NCBI GenBank assembly: GCA_013306675.1
Contig: JABLUY010000001.1
Coordinates: 1 to 64,000, forward strand
Origin: Thraustochytrium sp. TN22
Lineage: Eukaryota; Sar; Bigyra; Thraustochytrida; Thraustochytriidae
Length of the DNA: 64,000 bases
Direction of reading: 5' to 3'
Shown: positions 10,826-19,800 of the stretch, in pieces
How positions within the stretch are numbered: position 1 is the stretch's first letter
How the letters are laid out: every line of letters starts with the position of its first letter
Made by a program: the position numbers and the translations under genes
The notes under the pieces: model-generated
Database searches by the model: none
What the model was told of the DNA's origin: nothing
What the model saw: the letters and a program-made list of their open reading frames with translations, nothing else

Positions 10826-11553
10826 CCGTCAGTGAGCTGAGGGCGCTCGCCTTCTACGTGCTCCAGCAGCTTGTGATCGCGCGGGTCGCCCATGACGTAG
10901 AGCACGATCATAATGATGAAGCAAAGAATGATGACGGCCTCCGGCCACGAGAACCTGCCGTACTTGGTCGTATCGGGCGCCTCCACAAACGAATCGGGAG
11001 CAGCCGTGCCCACCTCCGCGGCAGCCTCCTCCTCCTCCTCCTCCTCTTCGGCGGCCTCGGCGTCCGTCTCCTCGTCCAGACCCTCCTCCTCTTCCTCCTC
11101 GGCGCCGGTCTCCTCCTTGGCCACTTCCTCATCCTCTTGCGTATCCTCGTGCACGTCGGACTCCGGCAGCTGCTGCTGCATGAACTGGGTCTCCTCGTCG
11201 TTCGGACCGACCATGTCCACGGAGGCAGCGCCGGACTCGAGCTCCTCCTCCTCGTCGTCGCCGTCGTCCTCCGCCGCCGCCACGCGCGAGCGGCTCTTGC
11301 TGCGCTCCCGGCGCCCGGCCTTGGCCGTGGCCGGCGTGCGCGCCGCCCGGCCCTCCCTGGCAGCGCTCTTGGCGGGCTTGGCTGGCGTCTTGGCAGCCGC
11401 CGGCTTGGTCTTGGCGGCGCTCGCCGCCGCTCGCTGCATCGCCTGCTCCGCCAGCGACAGCTTGGGCGCCGCCGCGGCTGGCGCAGGCGTCGCGACCTTG
11501 GACTTCTTGGCCGACTTGGCCTTGTTCATCGCCTCCTCCGCCAGCGAAGGCAT
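10813..11553 (-). CDS. Tail-anchored acidic membrane protein
   Basis: A 246-residue protein of unknown function. The N-terminal third is basic and Ala/Lys-rich with a repeated SLAE(E/Q)AM element (near residues 3-9 and about 32-38). The middle is strongly acidic with runs of glutamate. A single hydrophobic segment near the C-terminus (EAVIILCFIIMIVLYVMG, about 205-222) is followed by only 24 residues, the layout of a tail-anchored ER or mitochondrial outer-membrane protein. I used the ATG at 11553; the frame stays open upstream through a CAG tract to 11838, but that part is Gly/Arg filler. Family not recognised. Confidence 0.65.
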   Translation of the reverse strand: MPSLAEEAMNKAKSAKKSKVATPAPAAAAPKLSLAEQAMQRAAASAAKTKPAAAKTPAKPAKSAAREGRAARTPATAKAGRRERSKSRSRVAAAEDDGDDEEEELESGAASVDMVGPNDEETQFMQQQLPESDVHEDTQEDEEVAKEETGAEEEEEEGLDEETDAEAAEEEEEEEEAAAEVGTAAPDSFVEAPDTTKYGRFSWPEAVIILCFIIMIVLYVMGDPRDHKLLEHVEGERPQLTDGREA

Positions 11554-11561
11554 GGCGGCTG

Positions 11562-11562
11562 C

Positions 11563-11620
<58 letters not shown>

Positions 11621-11621
11621 G
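11562..11621 (-). repeat. CAG tract just upstream of a start codon
   Basis: About 19-20 CAG triplets (CTG on the plus strand) immediately 5' of the tail-anchored protein start. It is either 5' UTR or, with an upstream start, polyglutamine. Confidence 0.85.
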
Positions 11622-12356
11622 GTTCTACGCGCCGCGCCCTGCCGTCGCGCGCGCGTCCAAGCGTCGTCCACTGGCCACGCCGCGCTGCCGGCGGTTGCAC
11701 GTGACAGGCGCTGGCCTCGCTGCCGCACCGCCGCAAGCGCCCGCGCCCGAGCCGCCGAGGCTGGCGCCGCCGCCCCGGACCGCCTGAGCCGCCGCCTGAG
11801 CCGCCGCCGCCGCCGCGCCGCCCGAGCCGCCGCCGCAAGCGCGAGCGAGAGGCGTTTGATTCACGATTGGCGCCACGATCCCGGAGAACTCTCGGAAGAA
11901 GCCTCAGGCTGCACCAGTGACGGGACGGAGGACTTTGCTAACGACCAAGCTGGCCGTCTCAGGCCGTGGCCGTGGCCGATGAGAGCATGTACACTGCCAA
12001 TGCGTACAGGCTGGCTGACCCGCCGTGGCGAAGGCACGGATGGCGCCTGCCAGTGGTGATTGCATTCGCTCATGGGCGGAGCGCACTTTGACCTGGGCCA
12101 GCTTGGTGGACCGGACCTGGCACTCGGTTGGAGGGCCGCGGCATTGCGATGTTGCAAGAATGCTACCACAAGGGGGTCCTGTGCGTCTTGGCATCCTTTC
12201 GTGGCAGCCTCGTTCATACATCTCGGCGCCGTTCTATGTGTGGACCTTGGTCACGCGCCCTTCCGTATCTTCAAGTGACCGCGAGCACCTACGTGGAGGA
12301 GTATGCATCCAAACACATATCCCAATCCCATCGCCCTAGACGGAGTTTAATCAGGA
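11622..12356. other. Intergenic stretch left of the transposon
   Basis: GC-rich promoter-type DNA to about 11850 (CCGCC and GAGCCGCC units), then ordinary-complexity DNA with only short frames. The 45-bp duplication starts at 12316. Confidence 0.45.
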
Positions 12357-12405
12357 TAGCCATATCCCAATCCCATCGCCCTAGACGGAGTTTAATCAGG
12401 ATAGC
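12316..12405. repeat. Perfect 45-bp tandem duplication at the transposon left end
   Basis: Two identical 45-bp copies (12316-12360 and 12361-12405) followed by the first 5 bases of a third. Each copy carries the terminal-repeat motif ATATCCCAATC and a TTAA. Confidence 0.95.
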
Positions 12406-14711
12406 CATATTATCCCTAGTAAATCGGCTCTCCTGCTTGCGCTCGACTGACCTGTTGCTATCATGATTCTAATCATTTTTGGAACTTTCAACTACTGGGT
12501 TTGTATGGAAGCGTAAAGTGTTGGTCACTTCCGACTGGCCTGTGCGGATGCTGAGGCCAACTTGGGCTGCATCAAGGGCACGATGGACTCGTGCTGAGGC
12601 TGCTGCGAGAGGATCTTGAACTATGGCTTGATGGGGTGTCGGTGTAGCTGGCTTGGGCTACGTGGTCGTTCCTGCTCTGCGCTGTAGGGGTACCGGACGA
12701 GGCACTGGCGCTGCTCGAATCGACATGATCGAGGCAAATGGGCGAAGGTGTTCCGTTGACGTTTGTCTTGCGCTTCTTGAAGCCTTCGTGAGGCTCGACG
12801 CGCACGCGCGTGTGCCACTTGGAAAAGCAGGTTGTGCGTTCATTCTTTCTCATGAACACGTGCAGAGGCACACCGCAGATGGTGCAACGACGGTGCGTTT
12901 GCTTGCCGCAGATGACGCAGAGCCGCTTGGCGGGAATCCTCTTGTTGTTGGCGTTGAAGGATGCCTTTCCCGCTGCCTCTGAGTCATGTTGCAGTGCGGC
13001 ATCGAGGCGGATGTCGCGGGCTTGGCCGTGGTTGAAGAACTTCTGCAACTCGGGGGTTCGCTTGCGCTTACCGGCGGTCACGAGGTCCCTCGCCGCTTCC
13101 CTGGTGAGCCCAGTGGGCTTGGGCATGCTTGGCTGCATGTTGAACTCCACCTGCGCCGTATCGAGCTGCCTGCTCCTGTAGACGTGACGGACCATGTCGA
13201 CAGTGAGGCGGAACGAGACAGTGCTGAGCGCTTCAGAGCGGTTCACCTTGTCGCGGAGGGCCTTTAGCCCGTCGCTGTCTTCGAGGTTGCTCTTCCTCGC
13301 AGCCTGTAAGTAGCGGTAGACCACGATGGCGTTGACAACGAGCTGCTTGTACGTGCGCAACGCGATGTTCTGGTCGCAGCTCAGATTCATGCACTGCGTG
13401 TTGGTGATCTGCTCCACGTACTGTGTGCTTCCGTCGACGCCGCCCTTTGCGACGTTGTATAGCTCCTGCGGTAAGCACTTGATGACATGCACGGGCCGCA
13501 TGGGCCCCTTCAGAGCGACAAGCTTGCGCATGGCGCGCCACAGCCGGAAGTGCGAGCTCAGCACCGCCCCCTCCTCCTCGCCGAAGATGGCAGGTGGCTT
13601 GGGCGGCGCACCCGCTGTCGATGCTCTGGTGCGCCCATGTCGTGAGCTTGTCCGCCCACGGTTTCAGAGCGCGCTCCATGGCGAGCCGGGCGTCCGGAGG
13701 CACTTCAACGAGGCAGGCGTACAAACACGAACTCGTGCTGGCAGCAACGTAGAGCACGTGATCGATTTGGAGGACCACAGCTTGGTGCAAGACTTGCGCG
13801 CGGTGCTCGGCAGGTATGGCCTTCCACCAAGTCTCGTCCCCCACGTGTTCATCTGGGTGCTCACGATACGTGCGTCTACCGCGCCTCCAGGCGCGACGCG
13901 CGTCTTGATCTCGACGCTGCATAGTACTGACGATGCGTCGCACTCCGCGCCTGGAAGCCGGACGCGAGCGACTCCATCCGGCGAGACTGCGAGCCCCGGA
14001 ACGGTCTTGTGCTGAATGAGGCCGACCTCGAACATGCACTCGCACCACGCGTCGGTTCGTCGACCAACGCAAGTATGTCTTCGAAGTCTTGCTGCGCAGC
14101 GGCCTCAGCACGAGCATCCTCGTCGCCAAGCTCCTCTCCTTCTTCGTCTTCGTCCCCTGTGTCCCGCTTGTCCAGGGGCACGAACTCGCTGTCGCTGTCG
14201 CTGTCGCTGTCGTCCTCCACGCGGTGGTTAGGCCTCGCCGATGCCATGATGTCGCAGTGCGGGCCCGACTCCACGTCCAAGCGCTGCGGCAGGGGCGTGC
14301 GAGCTGAGAGCAGGCACAAGGCACCCGCCAGGGCCGCCTGCAGCCGCGCGCCGCAGCGCCTGCGGCTCCAGCGCGCTCCGCGACGAAGTCGCGCGCGAGC
14401 TCCCCCCAAAGCCGCTCTGGGCGAACTGCCGAGCTCATCTCATCCTAACCACCACGCCTTCGGCCAAAATGAATAGGGGGCAGGAGCCTTGGGTCGCTTC
14501 GAGTGGGCCTCTTCAAGCTCGGCCCCATCGCTGCGTTTTTGATCGAATGCGGAACTAACTTCGCCAGACTCTAGGCCACTTTTTTGGAGCAAATCGGGAG
14601 TAAAGTACCCTCTTAATACGCTTTAGTGCCCCCTGTGCCGGGCGTCACCGAGGGACCCCCGCGTGGTAGGCGGATACGAGTAAGCATAGAGGTGTGATTG
14701 GGATATAGCTA
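12357..14711 (-). mobile_element. Decayed DNA transposon, PiggyBac-like C-terminus plus YqaJ-type nuclease
   Basis: About 2.35 kb bounded by imperfect inverted repeats (12357-12379 and 14689-14711, 19 of 23 matches, core ATATCCCAATC). Read on the minus strand, the coding remains are: an acidic N-terminus; a YqaJ/lambda-exonuclease-like core (VSPDG then SVEIKTR, the Asp...Glu-x-Lys pattern, and later AQVLHQAVVLQIDH); then a block with AKGGVDGS and NAIVVYRYL like the C-terminal part of PiggyBac transposases; and a Cys/His cluster (CVICGKQTHRRC...CGVPLHV...CFSKWHT) like the PiggyBac C-terminal finger. The parts lie in at least three frames, so the gene is not functional as it stands. No clear target-site duplication is visible. 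Confidence 0.65.
12572..14240 (-). pseudogene. Broken transposase/nuclease gene inside the element
   Basis: This is the coding relic of the element, split over at least three frames. The upstream section (about 13660-14240) carries the acidic leader and nuclease-like core. The downstream section (about 12572-13560) carries the PiggyBac-like GGVD block and Cys-rich finger and ends in a Ser/Thr-rich tail. The N-terminal two thirds of a normal PiggyBac catalytic domain are not apparent. The nuclease may therefore replace them in this family, or two genes may have been joined. Confidence 0.55.
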
Positions 14712-14757
14712 CTCACCAAGAATGCCTGCGCCCCAAAGAAGCTGCCGCAACATTAGA

Positions 14758-14822
14758 TCCAGCTTCGTGGTGCTTGTGGTCAGGGGCGATGTTAGCGCTG
14801 TGACCCCACGCACGAAGCTGGA
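14758..14822. repeat. Inverted repeat, 12-bp perfect stem
   Basis: TCCAGCTTCGTG at 14758-14769 and its exact reverse complement at 14811-14822, with partly complementary loop sequences (gtggtca and tgaccccac). It could fold into a long hairpin in DNA or RNA. Confidence 0.7.
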
Positions 14823-15118
14823 GTTCTTGCACACAAACTGCTTTTGTACGTGGCGCCATCACACTAGATCGGCTTCTAACATCTGATTGATTTTACCAGT
14901 AGGCCAAGATGAGCAAGGTTGACTCTCGCGGGTACGCTGACAGTGAATGCTTCGATCGCAGTCCGTGCACAATCGGCGAGCAAAAGATACCGTGCACGAC
15001 TCGCTGTCCGCTCTTACAATCTTTATCTTCGCACCGGTGACCGGCGGCGCCGTCTCAGGCAGCGCCTCTGCAGTGGCAGGCAGACAAGCCTTGCCTCGCC
15101 TTGCCTCTGGCCCCGCGC

Positions 15119-15229
15119 TCGTCTCGTTTCGTCTCGTCTCGTCTCGTCTCGTCTCGTCTCGTCTCGTGTCGTTTCGTCTCGTCTCGTCTCGTCTCGGCTC
15201 GGCTCGGCTCGACTCGACTCGACTCGAGT
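15119..15229. repeat. CTCGT/CTCGG/CTCGA pentanucleotide array upstream of the reductase
   Basis: About 20 pentamers that change in blocks from CTCGT to CTCGG to CTCGA, ending about 55 bp before the start codon. Confidence 0.85.
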
Positions 15230-15284
15230 CTCGGCCGCGCGCGCTGGTGCTCGTGCTGCTCGCCATCATCAGGCCGCTCGTACA

Positions 15285-16355
15285 ATGAGCGAGACGGCGA
15301 CCAAGGTCTGCGTGACGGGCTGCACGGGCTTTCTAGGCAGCTGGACGGTGAAGCTGGCGCTGGATGCGGGCTTCGAGGTGCACGGCACGACGCGCAGCGG
15401 CCACAAGACGGAGTTCCTGCAGCAGCTGCCCGGTGCCGATGAGCGGCTCAGGCTGTTCTCGGGCTGCGACCTGATGAAGCAAGGGTCCTTCGACGAGGCG
15501 ATCGAGGGCTGCTCAGTGGTGCTGCACACGGCATCGCCCTTCTTCGTGGAGTCCGGCGACGCGGGCTACGACAAGCTCGTGCGCCCGGCCGTGGATGGCA
15601 CGCGCAACGTGCTGGAGGCCTGCAAGCGCTTCGGCGTGGAAAAGGTCGTGCTCACGTCCTCGACCGCCGCTGTCTACATCAACTACGGCGCCAAATCGGC
15701 CGATCACGTCTTCTCTGAGGAGGACTGGTCCGACGAGGCGGCCATGGAGGAGAAGAAGAACTTCTACTGCTTGTCCAAGACCAAGGCGGAGAAGCTCGCC
15801 TGGGAGCTGGCCGGTGAAGATGATTGCCCGTTCAAGCTGGCCACCATGAACCCGACCTATATCTTTGGCCCGCAGCTTCCGGGGCAGCCCCACCTCAACA
15901 CGAGCTGCCAGACCGTCAACACCTACTTCCACACACCCAAGATCAGGCAGCTGTCCATGACCGTGGTCGACGTGCGCGACGTCGCTCGCGCGCACGTGCT
16001 GGCCGCGCAGCAAGACCGCTCCTGGGCCGGTTGGGGTCACCGATTCCTCCTCATCGCTGAGGCACCCATGCTCGAGGACGTCTTTGAGACTCTGCGCACC
16101 TCGGACAAGGTCCCGGAGGACCGCAAGAAGCAGCTGCCCACCGAGAAGGACCCTGAAATCCCGGCGCCCGTTGCTGGCCCCCCGCCTCCCGCTGTCATCA
16201 AGTTCGACGTTGAGATTAGCATCCGTGGGCCGGACCAGGGCGGTCTCGGTCTCGGCTCTTATATCTCGCTGCGGGAGATGCTCGAGGCCACATATGAGAG
16301 CCTCGTTGCAAACGGCCTGGACGACTCTGGCAAGTACACTCTGCCGACCGAGTAG
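15285..16355 (+). CDS. NAD(P)-dependent extended SDR reductase (dihydroflavonol/cinnamoyl-CoA reductase-like)
   Basis: A 356-residue extended short-chain dehydrogenase. The N-terminal Rossmann motif is TGCTGFLGSW (about residues 11-20). The catalytic Tyr-Lys pair is in NFYCLSKTKAEK, and MNPTYIFGP follows, as in dihydroflavonol-4-reductase and cinnamoyl-CoA reductase relatives. In most protists these act on aldehydes or ketones rather than flavonoids, so the substrate is open. There is no targeting signal. The start ATG at 15285 (MSETATKVCVTGC) fits the family N-terminus; the frame is open upstream only through the pentamer repeat. A candidate AATAAA lies in the 3' region near 16442. Confidence 0.88.
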   Translation: MSETATKVCVTGCTGFLGSWTVKLALDAGFEVHGTTRSGHKTEFLQQLPGADERLRLFSGCDLMKQGSFDEAIEGCSVVLHTASPFFVESGDAGYDKLVRPAVDGTRNVLEACKRFGVEKVVLTSSTAAVYINYGAKSADHVFSEEDWSDEAAMEEKKNFYCLSKTKAEKLAWELAGEDDCPFKLATMNPTYIFGPQLPGQPHLNTSCQTVNTYFHTPKIRQLSMTVVDVRDVARAHVLAAQQDRSWAGWGHRFLLIAEAPMLEDVFETLRTSDKVPEDRKKQLPTEKDPEIPAPVAGPPPPAVIKFDVEISIRGPDQGGLGLGSYISLREMLEATYESLVANGLDDSGKYTLPTE

Positions 16356-16787
16356 ACATTTCCCCCACAAGTAAAGCCAACACACAAGCGGGGCTGACAT
16401 GGTCATCACACCAAAATCACCATTTTCTCACTTTTGCGCCAAATAAATGGGCGCCAAATGGTCTGAAGAAGGAGCCACCGCGAAGGTCCGACAAACGCCG
16501 AGCAAGACGCCAAGGGAGAGGCAATGCGCATTCTACTGTGCAGACCTTACCCACACCAACACAATCCTGGCACCAAGCGAAGGAGGAACCGCCGCAACGG
16601 CCGAGCTAGACGCCGCCAAAAAGGAAGGAAGCGCGCTCCTCACTTACTGTGTGCAGGCAGGCCTTCTCCACATCACCATCATGACATTGTCATCGTCAAA
16701 GGAGCCGCCGCGACGGCCGAGGAAAAATGAAATGTGCTCTACTAACTGTGTGGTGTAAACAAAGCCTCCCCACCCCCCTTCCTAGCA
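16356..16787. other. Convergent intergenic stretch filled by diverged tandem repeats
   Basis: 432 bp between the reductase and the giant gene. Most is occupied by the roughly 110-bp repeats at 16471-16821. I see no gene. Confidence 0.6.
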
Positions 16788-16821
16788 TCAGGGAAGCTTA
16801 AAAGAGCCGCCGCGACGGCCC
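16471..16821. repeat. Diverged tandem repeats, period about 103-119 bp, reaching into the BLTP2 gene end
   Basis: Four copies of the element GGAGCCGCCGCGACGGCC begin near 16471, 16582, 16701 and 16804. A second shared block (ctactgtgtg...gccttctccaca-like) follows the first three. The fourth copy encodes the last codons of the giant gene (RRGGSF), so the other copies look like decayed duplicates of its 3' end. Confidence 0.7.
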
Positions 16822-19800
16822 GACGACCGCCGGCTACGTGAAGAAGTCGCGTTCGGGTCAGCACCGCCTGGGTCGCCGGCCGCCACCGACATCTCCGAGT
16901 CCTGCGATGGCGACGACGAAGACGGAAACGAACGTGCACCAGACGCGAGATCGGCTGGTGCCGTCGCCGGACTTGTCACCGGCTGCGGCTCAAGCTGTTG
17001 GTGTTGCGACAGCGGCTGTGCCTGTGGCTGCGCGTCTGCAGGGCCTGCGGCATGCCCTGTGTGCTCCGCCGCGTCAGGAGACCGTACGAGACCTGCAGCC
17101 TGTGCCATGGACGCGGCGGAGAAGGTGTTGAGGAACTTGAGATTTGGTGGTCTGATGGAATGCATGCGTGGCCCGCCATGGTCGCGCGCGCCCTTGTTGG
17201 CGGCGGCCGCAGCCGCTGCGGCCTCCTGCCGCTTCTCTTGCTCCTGCGCCTCGCGAATCATGTTGCGCTCCCGCGCGCGGGCACCAGTCGCGCCCGTAAA
17301 GACCAGCGACTTGAGCAGGCTTCGCGTCATGCGCTGGCGCAGGTACGCGAAGAACTTCTGCCACGTGAGCACCTTGAAGTTAAGGACCACCGCCGGGCAC
17401 TCGGCGCGCTTGTTGGTAATCTTGCCCAGCAGGTAAGGGAAGCCCTGCGCGGCGACAGAAATGTACAGGTCAGAGGTGCGCAAGTAGCGCAGGTAGACTA
17501 GGTCAATCAGCTCGCCCGAGTACATGCGGATCGTGTTGGAATCCAGCAAGCCCATGGCCGACGCGCGCCGCTTCGACAGCAGGTAGCGCTTGGCTCGGTT
17601 CAGCGTCAAGAACCGTTCGTACTGAGCCGGGTCGCTCAGCAGCTCAGACGGGATCCCCTCGCTTCCCATCATGTGCGAATCCGGCCGCATTGCGCCCAGG
17701 GCCAGGCTGTCCGGGTGGTCGTCGTACGACCGCGCCCGTGCCGTGCCACCACTGCCCGCGTAAGTGCCGCCTGCGCCAGTGCCTGCGCCTGCGCCTGCGC
17801 CTGGGCCTGCGCCTGGGCCGGCGCCGCCGCCACTGCCTGCACCGGCGGCCGCGCCGCGCCGAGGGGCGTGGCTGGCCATCACCTTGCGCGCGCTATCAGA
17901 GATTTCCTCAAAGCCCCCGCGCAACTTCTCGTCCTGCAGTATCCGAAGGATGCCGTCTCCAAGTACGTCGCGTCGGCAAAAGGGGCGCATCGCTGCGATC
18001 CACTCCGCCGACGCCACGTTCGGCGTCATATACCGGCTGCGGCGCCCGCTGAGGTCCGGCGAAAACGTGTATGTCACCGTGCGCAGCGTTGCGGATTGGG
18101 TCCCCGCCGGTATGGCGGTCAGGACCGGCAGCTGCACGACCATGTCCAATGCGTGCTTGGGAGCGCTGGGGTCCTGCGAAAAGTCGAGCAGCACCACGTC
18201 GCGCAGGTCCACCGTACCGCGCGGCGGCAGCCGCAGCCTACATTCAAGGTCTGTCCGGTAGTACTCGAGCACCACGAAGCGCGCATCAGCCTCGCCAGCA
18301 CGCGCGATGCGCAGCTGGCAGTAATTGCGCCGCACACGGCCCGCGGCCCAGGAAATGTCCTTGCGGCCACGCTTCAAAATAAACCCCGAACGGAGGATGC
18401 GCTGTGCCGCTACAGCCGCCTCCGCCTCGATCGTTCGCTCCGTCGACGCTGTTCGTGAGCGCGTACGCCGAGCAACACCGGCAGGCAAGCTCAGCGGCGG
18501 CACCACAGCATCTGACACGTGCTGCTCAGGGCCCACGGCCGGGCCGATGCCAAGGTCCGCTGCGTTCCGTCCCGAGTTGTAGCCGTCCGCGCCAACCGGG
18601 CTCGGCGCGGACGAGGATGCCCCCGACGCGGTACCGCTTCCCGCGCCGGTCACACCGTTGCTGACGGCCGTGGCAGTGCCAACGGCAGCGGCGGCGCCCG
18701 CCGCCAGGCCGCCGCCCGAAGAGGCCGAGCCCGTGGACGCCGTGGACGCAGTCGCCGTGCTGACCTTGGGGATGCCGGGCGGCATCTTGCCCGGCTTAAC
18801 CATGGGCGAGCGCGGCGCGGCCGGCTTGACGATGGTGGCGTCGTCGTCCAGGTCGTCGTCCGCCTCCGACTGAAAGAATCGCAGGAGGAAGGAAGCCGCA
18901 TCGTACGTGACGTGCACCGCGAGCCGGTACGATGGCGCGCCGGGGTAAATGAGCACCTGCAGCATCTCGTACACGTTCACTTTGTAGTCACCCACCACGA
19001 AGTGGGGCCGCGTGCGCGCGTCCACGCGCAAGATTGGGACGCGCGCCGGGTCGTTCGAGCCCGAGCTCACCACGTAGCCACGCAAGATGTCGCGGAACTC
19101 ACTCTCATACTGCATTGTGTCCGTAAGTCGCAGGTCGCCGAGCGAGATCTGCACGCGCGTCGACCCGTCATCCGAGAACGTGTGGGACCCGCGCAGGTTT
19201 GCCAGCTGCATGTGCACGCGGTCATACTCCAGCTTGCCGTGCTCGCGGCGCGGCGTTCCAGCCGCACCGCCGTCTTCGACGAGCTTGATGGTCGCCTTGC
19301 CCACTGAGTAAATCAGCTCCGACTCGCGCACCTTGCGTTCCTCCGAGCGCAGCCCCAGCACGCGCTCTGCAATCTTCTGAAGAACGCTAAAGGTGTTGCT
19401 CGCAGACATGAGCTCGGCTTCCGCCTCCGACAGCAGCTGTTGCGACGAGACGATCGAGTCACGCCGGACGCGCCCGGACGAGTGGCTCCCGACCGAGGCC
19501 GTCGAACCGGTGTTGCCCTTGTGCCGCGGCCGCAGCTGCGATGAGATCTTCCCGTAGAACGTCTGGCCACGCTTCACGCCCGTCGCCAGCGACGACCGCG
19601 AGTTCGCACGGGCCGGGCGCATGGAATTGGCCATCGTCATGCTGCCCCCCGCCTGCAGCAACGGGTCCGCTGTCCCACGCGGCGTTGTCACGTGGCCGCT
19701 GCCAGTGCGCCGGTGCGCCGGCGGACGGTCTCGAGCCGAGTCATCCTGCGACCGGCCCGACCCTGGGCCTTGCTGGTCAAGGATGCCGGCCGCCGCCATG

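Larger units (their letters stand above)
14712..15284. other. Intergenic stretch with hairpin and promoter-side repeats
   Basis: Between the element's right repeat and the reductase start. It holds a strong inverted repeat (14758-14822), a possible 5' UTR intron (GTACGT at about 14845, CTAAC...ACCAG ending about 14899) and a long CTCGT/CTCGG pentamer array. Confidence 0.45.

Noticed and set aside
12316-12405. CRISPR-like direct repeats
   Set aside because: Only two adjacent 45-bp copies with no spacers, in a eukaryotic context.
14698-14886. Small plus-strand frame next to the hairpin
   Set aside because: Its sequence is dictated by the inverted repeat and it resembles no protein.
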